Shown here: in pieces, positions 34,410 to 43,301 of the stretch | Position numbering within the stretch: position 1 is the first letter of the stretch | How the letters are laid out: every line of letters begins with the position of its first letter | From: an uncultured Desulfobacterales bacterium | GTDB taxonomy: Bacteria; Desulfobacterota; Desulfobacteria; Desulfobacterales; JAHEIW01 | NCBI GenBank assembly: GCA_947259495.1 | Contig: CAMYLV010000019.1 | Location: forward strand, 1-48,888 | Direction of reading: 5' to 3' | DNA: 48,888 nucleotides | Made by a program: the position numbers and the translations under genes | The notes under the pieces: generated by a model | What the model saw: only the letters and a program-made list of their open reading frames with translations | Told to the model about the DNA's origin: nothing | Database searches by the model: none

Positions 34410-37400
34410 ATGCAAATCACCTGTTCGCAATGCAAAAAAGTCTACAACGTGGATTCAAGCAAAATTCCACCTGAAGTTACCGGCACCCGCTGCAAAGCCT
34501 GCGGGAGATCGATCCCGCTTCGTCCGGTTGCGCCCCGGCCGACGCCGCCTGCTGCCTCGCAAGCACCGCTGACACCGCCATCAGATGTTATGCAAATCAC
34601 CTGTCAGTACTGCAGCCAGCAGTTTAATATCAAAACCAACGCCATCCCCCGGGGCGTCACAAGCACCCGCTGTAAAGGCTGCGGTCATATGATTTCATTA
34701 AAGCCTGCAGCCACAGCGGCTCCGCTAATTTCAGAACCTGTGGAATCTATCGAGCTAAATTCAGAAATCCTAAAAATTGCCTGCCTGTTTTGCGGTAAAA
34801 AATACAGCATCCATGCCGGTAAGATTCCGCCGGGTGTGACAACCACCAAATGCACGGCCTGCGGCCGTCCCATGTCGCTTAAGGCACCTCAAAAAGGCGC
34901 TTTGGCACCTAAAAACGAAAGCGACAACCAGTTGGCTCAAATGCAGCCACAAAAAATGCAAAAGGCTCAAAAAAGCACGCCCCACGACGTGAATACCCCT
35001 GTCAGCGCAGATGCCGGCCAGCCCATGAATTCGATCTGGCAAAACCGTAGGACGCTGGCAGCGGTGGCTGGAATTATTCTGGTGTTGCTGTCCGGCTATT
35101 TCGTGGCGACTCACTGGTCCAAATTAAGCGACAGCCGCTTTGGATTGGACAAAATCATCGCTAAAAAACCGGTCATTCAAAAAAGAAAATCCGCTGCCGA
35201 AACTGTCGCTGCCAAAAACATTGCCGCTGCCGAACCGTTTTTCGCTGTTAAACTAAATGTACCGCTGTTGCTGGAGGCTGTCGATCAAAACATGGTGGAA
35301 GAAAAAAAAGACATTCGCTATAAGATGACCACCACAATTATCAAGTCGTTTGGGTTACAGAATGTTGAGCTTTTCCTCTATCCGCATCCGAAACACACCT
35401 TTTTACCGGTTATTTTTGCCGCCGCTCAAGATGGCAATAGTCTTGAAAAACAACTAAAAGCTCAGAGAAATTATGTGCAGTTGCTGGAGCCGCAACCGGA
35501 TGGATCCTATCGCATCAATAAAGAGGCCATTCCCGCTGAAAAGCAAAATAGTTTTCCGATCGATCAATACCGAATTCAGTTTATCGATAATATGGCGGTT
35601 TTCGCACCTGATAATTTAATAGGGCTATTAAAAGAGGGCCCCGGCCCGTTGCACAAAACCCGGGTGGCGCAAATGATCGCTTCCATCGCTCAACCCCGGG
35701 ATCTGGCCGCACTGTCGGTTCAAATCCCTGAAAATTTCAGCGCGGATTGGCAGAAAAAAATTCATAACAATCCCGCCGTTCAGCAAAACCCTCAGGCCGC
35801 TATGATGATCGCAATGGGGGGTGGTGTTTTGGCCCAATTATCCGAACCCCTGAAAGACGTCGAATCCCTGGCAATCGGTTTTCGTCTGGATAAGACCAAC
35901 GGTCGGATGCTGAGTTATGCCCAGCAATTTCGCGAAGGGGTTGATGCAAGTCGTATTTACCGGCAATTAAAATCAGGAAATCCAGAGGATCTCGACGTCG
36001 ACGGCATGGTTTTAAAGCTGATCGAGCTTTTTAACGATCCCCGCTACCAACACAAAATCGGGCATGAAAACAACCGCTTGATGATCGCGTTCAACTGGGA
36101 ACAAGCGCATGATGAAAAGATCTTAACCGCACTGTCGGAAGCGACTATCGGCCATCTGTTTGCTCAGGGCATGGAATTAACACCCACCGAGGGTCCAATT
36201 GCGGTCCAATATATTGAGACACCGCGCATCTTATCTGTCGTCAACATCGACACCTTGAAAAAAACCATCCCCGCAACCGTTAAACAAAACCTGTTTCCCG
36301 CAAATTACTGGAGTTTCGGTGATGAGCCCCGGATGACGCTGGATTTTGACTCGCTGGCAATTCCCAATGCATCCCTGGCCCAGTTGAAATATGAGGTAAT
36401 CGAAGTCGTATCAACAGATGGTGCCGATATCATGCGGGTCGAAGAAAACGCATTCCAGCACATCATCAACCCGGGCAGTGCTTCACCCGGTTTTATCCAG
36501 ATAAACGTTAAAAAGGGCACGCAGGCAGAAAAACTGGGGACTGCGAAAGTTCAGTTTAATATCGCGCTGCCGGCCCGTTTGAAAATATTCGAATTTGTTT
36601 CCACCAACGATGCACCCGGCGCGGTCCGGGAATCCGATGGGGTTTCAGTAAAGCTGCGCCGGCTGGAAAAGGAGGTGGCCAAAGTCACCTATCGCGGTGG
36701 TGTTTCCGCCCGGCTTTTTGCATTTGACAACACGGGTCGATCACTGGCTTCCAGGGAATCCATGAGCGCGGCTTCATCTGCAGCCGCCCGATTTCAGGGC
36801 GAGATCTATCGGCTGCAGGTTGTCGTTGTGGAAGAAATCTTCGAGCATGCCTTTGATGTGGCGGCCGATCTCAACCGGGGCAAAGAACTGATCCTGTCCC
36901 ATAAGCCGGAAAATCCGGCAAGGTGGCGCTATGATCATCGACCGATGCAAACCTTTGCGAATTACACCGAAAACGAACTCGACGGCCTGGATGTCGTCTG
37001 GAGAGAAGCCGGCGGCATGACATGGACCGACAGTCTGCATGTCACCCTGCCCCGGGGTCCCTTCAGCGGCGATATTCGCTGGGAGGTCCATTTTTTTAGT
37101 GAGCGCGAGCCCATCTATTTATCCGGTAATTCGTTTCATAGCCCTGCCGGTTTCAGTTACGGCCTTGCAAACGGTGAACTCAAAAACGCCCATGCTGCCT
37201 TCGGTAAAGTGCAGATGGAGTTGGCATCGGTCATTCAGCGATTCACTTTTGATAAACTGGCCGACGGTAAAACCAGCGTTCAAAAACTGCTTTCCGATCA
37301 ACTGATCAAGGTTAGTTTCAACCAGAATGAAATCACACTTGATGCCGGCAAGGTCGATGTCATCCAATCGACGGCATTCGACGCCGAGGGACTGCAATTA

Positions 37401-38069
37401 AGAAAGGATGGTTATACCGCTATCAAAGGGAGCCAGAAAAAACTGTATTTCTGGGGACTGCCGGCCCGGGTTGTCATCGATGTGGCCACCGCAAGAATTA
37501 ATAAAACGATTAACTTCGATGTTCGGCAGCGTACGGTGGATGAAACCCGCTACACAAAATTCAAGCAGGACATCGCAACCCACCGCGACATTGTCAAAAC
37601 ACTCAAGCAAATTGCCAGGGCCCGGAGCAAAAATCGAACGAAATACGGTGATGATCTTGCCGGATTGTTTTACCTGCACGACCGCAAAAAGAAAAAGCCC
37701 ATGGCTCTTATCGATCAAAAGGTGGCCCATTCCGATCCGGCCGGACAGAAACGTTTCGGGTACACCCTGAAACCATATAAAGGGTATTATTTCACTGTGT
37801 TATCCGGAATTGAGTCCGGAGGTTCGCAAAATGACTACATGCGCATACCCAAGCAGCGGGCCTTTACCTGGAAGAAGGGATCGATTAAAACCACACCTTT
37901 TCTGCAATCGCCGGATCTGGTGGCTATCCCCAAAGACGGGTCACAGCCGACTTTTTTCATCCAGTTTGACCAGGTCTTCATGAAACAGCTTAACGGCACC
38001 AAGCTGACCTATCTGCCGGAAGACTATTACAGCACCGGCTGGGTGGAAGCCAAGTTTGTCGGAGGATAG
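34410..38069 (+). CDS. Giant membrane-anchored protein with three MJ0042-type zinc ribbons
   Basis: A 1219-residue protein. Three zinc ribbons recur with exact 60-residue spacing: Cys5/8/28/31, Cys65/68/88/91 and Cys125/128/148/151, each with the MJ0042 pattern ITCxxC...IPxxVxxTRCKxCG. A Gln/Lys-rich linker and one membrane helix (about 216-233) follow. About 980 residues then lie outside the cytoplasm. The part around 260-620 is mixed alpha/beta and recalls DUF3352-like sequences. The end (RFGYTLKPYKGYYFTVLSGI) faintly recalls DUF2950. MJ0042 ribbons are usually single and short, so the triple array is unusual. The topology suggests cytoplasmic zinc modules sensing or docking for a large periplasmic domain. 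No function is assigned. Confidence 0.75.
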   Translation: MQITCSQCKKVYNVDSSKIPPEVTGTRCKACGRSIPLRPVAPRPTPPAASQAPLTPPSDVMQITCQYCSQQFNIKTNAIPRGVTSTRCKGCGHMISLKPAATAAPLISEPVESIELNSEILKIACLFCGKKYSIHAGKIPPGVTTTKCTACGRPMSLKAPQKGALAPKNESDNQLAQMQPQKMQKAQKSTPHDVNTPVSADAGQPMNSIWQNRRTLAAVAGIILVLLSGYFVATHWSKLSDSRFGLDKIIAKKPVIQKRKSAAETVAAKNIAAAEPFFAVKLNVPLLLEAVDQNMVEEKKDIRYKMTTTIIKSFGLQNVELFLYPHPKHTFLPVIFAAAQDGNSLEKQLKAQRNYVQLLEPQPDGSYRINKEAIPAEKQNSFPIDQYRIQFIDNMAVFAPDNLIGLLKEGPGPLHKTRVAQMIASIAQPRDLAALSVQIPENFSADWQKKIHNNPAVQQNPQAAMMIAMGGGVLAQLSEPLKDVESLAIGFRLDKTNGRMLSYAQQFREGVDASRIYRQLKSGNPEDLDVDGMVLKLIELFNDPRYQHKIGHENNRLMIAFNWEQAHDEKILTALSEATIGHLFAQGMELTPTEGPIAVQYIETPRILSVVNIDTLKKTIPATVKQNLFPANYWSFGDEPRMTLDFDSLAIPNASLAQLKYEVIEVVSTDGADIMRVEENAFQHIINPGSASPGFIQINVKKGTQAEKLGTAKVQFNIALPARLKIFEFVSTNDAPGAVRESDGVSVKLRRLEKEVAKVTYRGGVSARLFAFDNTGRSLASRESMSAASSAAARFQGEIYRLQVVVVEEIFEHAFDVAADLNRGKELILSHKPENPARWRYDHRPMQTFANYTENELDGLDVVWREAGGMTWTDSLHVTLPRGPFSGDIRWEVHFFSEREPIYLSGNSFHSPAGFSYGLANGELKNAHAAFGKVQMELASVIQRFTFDKLADGKTSVQKLLSDQLIKVSFNQNEITLDAGKVDVIQSTAFDAEGLQLRKDGYTAIKGSQKKLYFWGLPARVVIDVATARINKTINFDVRQRTVDETRYTKFKQDIATHRDIVKTLKQIARARSKNRTKYGDDLAGLFYLHDRKKKKPMALIDQKVAHSDPAGQKRFGYTLKPYKGYYFTVLSGIESGGSQNDYMRIPKQRAFTWKKGSIKTTPFLQSPDLVAIPKDGSQPTFFIQFDQVFMKQLNGTKLTYLPEDYYSTGWVEAKFVGG

Positions 38070-38355
38070 CAGCGCCTTAAGACGATGCTTTTTAGGGTTA
38101 CCTAAAACACTCAGAATATATTTGGCGTGGGACTAAGCATTGAGCCGAATGCATTTATCCGCCCATTTCCAGACATAATCCTGCCGCTTTTTCTATTTTT
38201 TTCCCACTAGTATCAATTGATCACCTAATTTTTAAAGAATTACGCTGACTAACCGATACTAACAATAGAATTTGTGATGATTTAATCAATAGGTTGCCTT
38301 CAATAGTACGGTTTATTCATCCAGGATATATTTAACATAGCTTTTGCAGAGATTT

Positions 38356-38458
38356 TATACCGCTTTTCATGATGATGTTCCGCATGGCGGAATTGCGGTA
38401 TAAGTGACTGTAGAAAAAAACGTTAGAATAAGGGTACGTTTTTTTAACAACCACTATA
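38356..38458 (+). repeat. Dispersed double-hairpin repeat, copy F
   Basis: A 103-base copy with the best-preserved first hairpin: TATACCGC...GCGGTATA enclosing TTCCGCATGGCGGAA. The second half has AGTGACTGTAGAAAAAAACG against CGTTTTTTTAACAACCACT, somewhat degraded. It lies between the zinc-ribbon gene and a hybrid kinase gene; the rest of 38070-38536 shows no gene. Confidence 0.92.
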
Positions 38459-38536
38459 AGACCAGGTCTTCTATCCGTTGAGCTTGAGACCGACCCTTAC
38501 GCTTTGAATTTATAGCAACCGAATAGGACCGACATA

Positions 38537-40687
38537 ATGATTCTGAAATGGATGCAAAAATTGGGCGCGGTAAAAACTGCTCTGGCCATCACGCTGATCT
38601 CAATTTTGGGATCACTGGCGCTTGAATTAGGTATGTCTCTGATTTCAGGCCAGATACATGAGGAAATGATTATCAAATGCATTCTTTTTCCGGGAATTAT
38701 CGCACCCATTGTATCCTATGCGGTTGTCCGGGTGGTGCTCAAGTTAGCCGAGTCCGAAGCAGCACTGGGTGAAAGCAAAGAAAAATACCACTCCATTCTG
38801 GACAATATTGAAGACGGATACTACGAAATTGACCTTAAGGGGAATCTTACCTTTTTCAATGATTCTTTGAGCCGCTTATTGGGGTACTCCCATTCGGCAA
38901 TGGCGGAAATGAACTACCGGGATTACATGGATGAAGACAATGCGAAAAAAGTATATCAAACGTTTAATCAAGTTTACGAGACCGGTAAGCCTGCGAGAGG
39001 ATTTGACTGGGAGTTCATTAAAGTAGATGGTTCTAAAAGGCACCTTGATGCTTCCGTAACGCTGATGAAAGACGCCGGGGGGAACCCAATTGGATTTTGC
39101 GGTATCGCCCGCGATATAACGCAGCGCAAACAATCCGAAATCGCCCTGCGGGAAAGTGAGGCGAAATACCGTCAGCTACTGAATCATGCGCCCAGCGGCA
39201 TCTACGAAATCGATTTAGCGCAGGGGAAGTTTGTCAGTGTCAATGATGTCATGTGTGAGTATAGCGGCTACACTCGACAAGAGCTGCTGTCCATGAACGC
39301 GCTTGATATTTTGACCGAAGAGAGTCGGAAAAAATCAATTGAACGAACGACTAAGTTTCTGAGAGGCCAAAACGTACTGGCAACAGCCGAATATAAAATA
39401 AAAGCGAAAAACGGTCGTGAGATCTGGGCCTTGTTAAACTCAAAATTTATACATGACCCGGAAGGCAGACCAACAGGTGTGCTGGTGGTGGCGCATGACA
39501 TCACCGAGCAAAAACAGGCGGAAGAAGAAAAGAAAAATCTGGAATATCAACTTCAGCAGGCTCAGAAGATGGAAGCCATCGGAACGCTGGCCGGCGGAAT
39601 CGCACACGATTTTAACAATATTCTTTCCGTTATCATCGGTTATACCGAACTGATTCTGATGAACGCCAATGTGGATTCAGAGGTCCAGCAAAATTTAAAA
39701 GAAATTTTCAACGCCAGCAAACACGCCCGGGACATGGTCAAGCAAATCCTGGCTTTCAGCCGCCAGAACAAACAGGAGCGCAAGCCCATTCAGGTTGCCC
39801 ATATTGTAAAAGAGGCCCTCAAAATGCTACGGGCCTCTCTGCCGGCCACTATATCGATTCAGCAAAAAATTGAAACAAATACCGGAATTATCGAAGCGGA
39901 CCCGAGTCAAATCCACCAGGTGTTGATGAACCTGTGTACCAACGCGGCACATGCCATTGACGAAAAAGACGGTGTACTCGAAATCAGCCTTGCCAATGTC
40001 GAACTGGATCAAAATGCAGTCGCCAAAAGTCCGCATATCCGACCGGGATCTTATCTGCAGATCAGCGTCAGAGATACCGGCGGTGGCATTCAGCCAGACG
40101 CGCTGCAGCAGATTTTTAACCCTTATTTTACGACCAAAGAAAAGGGGGAAGGAACCGGCCTGGGATTGGCCGTGGTTCAGGGCATCGTCAAATCTCTGAA
40201 AGGAGCTGTTACCGTTGACAGTGAAGTCGGCAAAGGCTCAACATTTCATGTGTATCTGCCCACTATCAAACGAAAATTGGCAGAGGAAGAAGAAATACCG
40301 AGACCGCTGCCAATGGGATATGAACGCATTCTGCTGATAGATGACGAGCAACCCCTGGTTGAAATCGGAAAACAAATGCTGGAACGCCTTGGATATAAGG
40401 TTCACACCCGAACGAACAGCATCGAAGCACTGAAGCTTTTCAGGGCGGATCCAAATCGATTCGACCTGGTGATCACCGATATCGTGATGCCCAACATGAC
40501 CGGTGACAAACTGGCCAACAAAATGATGGGCATCCGACCCGATATTCCGATCGTTCTCTGCACCGGTTACAGTGAAAAATTTACCCGCCGGCATGCCTCT
40601 GAAAGGGGCATACAAAGCTTTCTGATGAAACCCCTGGTGATGCAAGATTTGGCGAGTGCAGTCAGGCAGGCGCTGTCCGCAAATTAG
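38537..40687 (+). CDS. Hybrid sensor histidine kinase (PAS-PAS-HisKA-HATPase-REC)
   Basis: A 716-residue signalling protein. Two membrane helices (about residues 12-35 and 48-68) form a small anchor. Two PAS domains follow (about 84-205 and 212-335), each ending with DITxxK-type tails. The kinase core has His357 in [20 protein letters not shown], the N box, and G2 (GEGTGLGLAVVQGIV). A C-terminal receiver domain has Asp648 in VITDIVMPNMTG. There is no DNA-binding output, so it must act through other proteins, perhaps via phosphorelay. It converges with a sigma-54 activator gene (23 bases apart), whose own activation domain is GAF, not receiver, so a direct pair is not implied. Confidence 0.92.
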   Translation: MILKWMQKLGAVKTALAITLISILGSLALELGMSLISGQIHEEMIIKCILFPGIIAPIVSYAVVRVVLKLAESEAALGESKEKYHSILDNIEDGYYEIDLKGNLTFFNDSLSRLLGYSHSAMAEMNYRDYMDEDNAKKVYQTFNQVYETGKPARGFDWEFIKVDGSKRHLDASVTLMKDAGGNPIGFCGIARDITQRKQSEIALRESEAKYRQLLNHAPSGIYEIDLAQGKFVSVNDVMCEYSGYTRQELLSMNALDILTEESRKKSIERTTKFLRGQNVLATAEYKIKAKNGREIWALLNSKFIHDPEGRPTGVLVVAHDITEQKQAEEEKKNLEYQLQQAQKMEAIGTLAGGIAHDFNNILSVIIGYTELILMNANVDSEVQQNLKEIFNASKHARDMVKQILAFSRQNKQERKPIQVAHIVKEALKMLRASLPATISIQQKIETNTGIIEADPSQIHQVLMNLCTNAAHAIDEKDGVLEISLANVELDQNAVAKSPHIRPGSYLQISVRDTGGGIQPDALQQIFNPYFTTKEKGEGTGLGLAVVQGIVKSLKGAVTVDSEVGKGSTFHVYLPTIKRKLAEEEEIPRPLPMGYERILLIDDEQPLVEIGKQMLERLGYKVHTRTNSIEALKLFRADPNRFDLVITDIVMPNMTGDKLANKMMGIRPDIPIVLCTGYSEKFTRRHASERGIQSFLMKPLVMQDLASAVRQALSAN

Positions 40688-40710
40688 GTTCCAATAGTTT
40701 CCCGTTTTAT

Positions 40711-42270
40711 CTACAGCTTGATCTCATAGCGCCTGATCTTGTTGAGCAGCCCCTGGCGGGTTAAACCCAGTTCCCGCGCCGCTTGAGATCGGTTGCCGTC
40801 CGTTTTGCGAAGGGCATCCAGAACCATTTGGCGCTCCACCCGCGCGGTGGCCTCTTTTATGGTCGCCCGAGTGGTATCAAACGTGCCACTGTAATCTGCC
40901 GACGCCTTGATTCGCCCTGAGAGATATTCTTCCGTTATTTCGGTGGCGCCTCCGGCAAGGGTTAAAGCGCGCTCGATTTCATTTTCAAGCTCACGCACAT
41001 TTCCCGGCCAATCAAATTGCATCAATGTCTCCAGAGCGCCGGGGGTTAAACGCGCTACCGGCCGGTCAAGCCGGGCAGCGTGCTCTTCTAAAAAATGTGT
41101 GGCCAGCAGCGGAATATCTTCTTTACGCTCTCTTAAAGGTGGAATAACAATGGGAAAAACCTGGATTCGATAAAAAAGATCCTCTCTGAATTTTCTTTCT
41201 TTTACCTGTTCATATAGATCCCGGTTAGAAGATGAAATCAATCGGAAATCCACACGCTGATATCGGCTGCCGCCAACCGGCCGGATTTGATTTTCTTGAA
41301 GCACCCGTAGCAGTTTGGTTTGCATTGCAAAGGGCGTATCGGAAATTTCATCTAGAAATACGGTGCCCCCGTTTGCCATTTCAAACAGTCCCTTCTTGTC
41401 AGCGATCGCGCCGGTAAATGCACCTTTGACATGGCCGAAAATTTCACTTTCCAGAAGGTTCTCAGACAGTGCCCCGCAGTTCTCCGCAACAAACGGTTTA
41501 TTCTTCAAAGGTCCGTTATAATGTATGATCTTTGCCAGCAGTTCTTTGCCGGTTCCGGTCTCACCCTGGATCAGAACAGCCGTGTCGGTGTCGATGACTT
41601 TATCCAGCAGCGCAAACACACGATGCATGGCCGCACTGGATCCAATGATCCCCTGGACATTGAAACGTGTCTGGCATTCGGTTTTAAGCCGATAATTTTC
41701 CTTTTCAAGGGAGCTGGCATATTGCTGAACTTCGCCGTAGAGTCGGGCGTTTTCAATGGAAACCGCAATGATCACCGACAGAATTTCCAATAAGCGTAAA
41801 TCTTTTGGGCTAAATTCAGCAACATGCTTGTTGATGGCATACAGCACCCCCATCATTTTTTTGCGTGTTTTCAAGGGCACACAAATCATGGAACGGGTAT
41901 CAAGCTTTTGCTGGAGGTCGAGTTTTTTGGTAAACCGTTTATCTTTGGAAACATCGGGGATTAATACCGACTGTTGTTCTCTCAACACCCAGCCGGCCAC
42001 ACCATAGTCATCCGGAAACCGCATCTCAGCCAACTTCTGCGGGACGCCCTCTCTAAGCTCTTCGACAGTTTGGATAAAATATAATTCTTTGCGCTTACGA
42101 TCATGCAGGGCAATTGAGGCACCATCTATCCTAAAGACATCCTTGACCTTCGCCAAAACATTGCGAAGCATCTCATCCAGATCATGGATGGAATGAATGG
42201 CGGTTGAAACTTCATACAGCAGATCAAGATCCGCTTTGTTCAGGGAAACTTCGGGATTGATCTCAGCCAT
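40711..42270 (-). CDS. Sigma-54-dependent transcriptional activator (GAF-AAA+-Fis, NorR/FhlA-like)
   Basis: A 519-residue activator from the ATG at 42270; a TTG at 42339 is possible but adds an unlikely hydrophobic start. A GAF sensor domain (about residues 10-170) is followed by the AAA+ domain with Walker A GETGTGKELLAK, the sigma-54-contact loop GAFTGA, Walker B GGTVFLDEISD and an arginine finger region. The C-terminal Fis-type helix-turn-helix reads NRSQAARELGLTRQGLLNKI. All functional elements look intact. The ligand of the GAF domain is unknown. No nearby -24/-12 promoter was recognised, so its targets are not evident here. Confidence 0.93.
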   Translation of the reverse strand: MAEINPEVSLNKADLDLLYEVSTAIHSIHDLDEMLRNVLAKVKDVFRIDGASIALHDRKRKELYFIQTVEELREGVPQKLAEMRFPDDYGVAGWVLREQQSVLIPDVSKDKRFTKKLDLQQKLDTRSMICVPLKTRKKMMGVLYAINKHVAEFSPKDLRLLEILSVIIAVSIENARLYGEVQQYASSLEKENYRLKTECQTRFNVQGIIGSSAAMHRVFALLDKVIDTDTAVLIQGETGTGKELLAKIIHYNGPLKNKPFVAENCGALSENLLESEIFGHVKGAFTGAIADKKGLFEMANGGTVFLDEISDTPFAMQTKLLRVLQENQIRPVGGSRYQRVDFRLISSSNRDLYEQVKERKFREDLFYRIQVFPIVIPPLRERKEDIPLLATHFLEEHAARLDRPVARLTPGALETLMQFDWPGNVRELENEIERALTLAGGATEITEEYLSGRIKASADYSGTFDTTRATIKEATARVERQMVLDALRKTDGNRSQAARELGLTRQGLLNKIRRYEIKL

Positions 42271-42583
42271 CGTATTGTTTCTGCTAGACAAAAATTTAGG
42301 GGTCGAAGCAATGCTTAATAGAAAGCTAAAAATTGTCAATCAACTTTACATCTAAAAGCATAAAATATCAACTTACTTTACAGGCAAAGTTTAAAATTTA
42401 ATTTCAATCTGAAGTTTCAATACGGGTCTAAGTTAATAATATATATAAAATTAAGTATGATAGAGCCATTCTGGCGAAAATATGATTTTCATTGAATGTG
42501 ATGGCATTAAATCTGCAGATTAGCGTATACAGTCACCGCGTACTAAAGATCGCTAACTACCAACCATGAACGAGGAGGGCCTT
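42271..42583. other. AT-rich divergent intergenic region
   Basis: Between the minus-strand sigma-54 activator and the plus-strand secreted-protein gene. Very AT-rich from 42340 to 42470. It presumably holds the two outward promoters, but no clear consensus pair stands out. Confidence 0.4.
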
Positions 42584-42931
42584 ATGAAAATAATAGCAAT
42601 CATAATGTTATCGGTAATGGTCGTGGCCGGAATGATGGTGACAGGTCCGGCACTGGGTGGTGAAACCAACCGCGCTGAATTGGAAGCGATTGTGGATGAC
42701 TATATTTCCGCCTGTGAGGCCAAATCCGCAATGCTGAATTCAAGCAGCGAAAACATCAGGCAGGCCGCCATTCGCTCCTGTCTGCGAGCAACTTTTTGCC
42801 GCAATTCAAAAGCTACGCTCGTCAATGATCTGGTCGCCAACAGGGTTGAACCCAAGCCCTATAAGGTCCATCATTTTCTGAATGCCCGCTTTAAGGAAGT
42901 CGTGGGGTCCGATCAGCTGGCGTTGAAATAA
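42584..42931 (+). CDS. Small secreted protein, unknown function
   Basis: 115 residues from the ATG at 42584, preceded by GAGGAGG 6 bases upstream. A signal peptide (MKIIAIIMLSVMVVAGMMVT, ending near PALGG) precedes a helical mature part. Four cysteines occur in the first half (SACEAK, RSCLRATFC), which could form disulfides in the periplasm. No family is recognised. A structured inverted repeat follows the stop codon by 27 bases. Confidence 0.6.
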   Translation: MKIIAIIMLSVMVVAGMMVTGPALGGETNRAELEAIVDDYISACEAKSAMLNSSSENIRQAAIRSCLRATFCRNSKATLVNDLVANRVEPKPYKVHHFLNARFKEVVGSDQLALK

Positions 42932-42958
42932 TTTCACAGCCTAACCTTCATCTGTCAC

Positions 42959-43062
42959 GTGGGTTTGGCCCGTAACCGGAACAGTTGAGTCCCGTCGGCG
43001 AACTCAACATTGCCCGGAATGAAGTTTCAATCAGGGGGGGACTTCATTCGAGCCAAACCCAC
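42959..43062. repeat. Three-way-junction inverted repeat element
   Basis: Outer arms GTGGGTTTGGC (42959-42969) and GCCAAACCCAC (43052-43062) pair perfectly over 11 bp. Inside are two hairpins: GTTGAGT/ACTCAAC (42984-43008, extended by CCGG/CCGG) and GAATGAAGT/ACTTCATTC (43017-43049). The whole folds into a three-way junction either as RNA or as a cruciform. The gap 42932-43301 holds no other gene. Confidence 0.6.
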
Positions 43063-43301
43063 CTCGATTCGCGCCCAACCGCTTGCTCCCACCTAAAAAC
43101 GAACCAAGAACCGGCCTTTCAAGCTACCCGCCATGTCATACGCACCCGCTAGTTTCATGTCCCACAAATATATTACAAACGTCGTTGCCGTACTGAAATA
43201 TAATTTTGGCATCTGGCCATTTTGAGTGTATAATTAACTATTCCACGATATACCATAACAAATCCCATTTGTTCGCTTCCCGAACACAAGGACTTAAAAA
43301 A

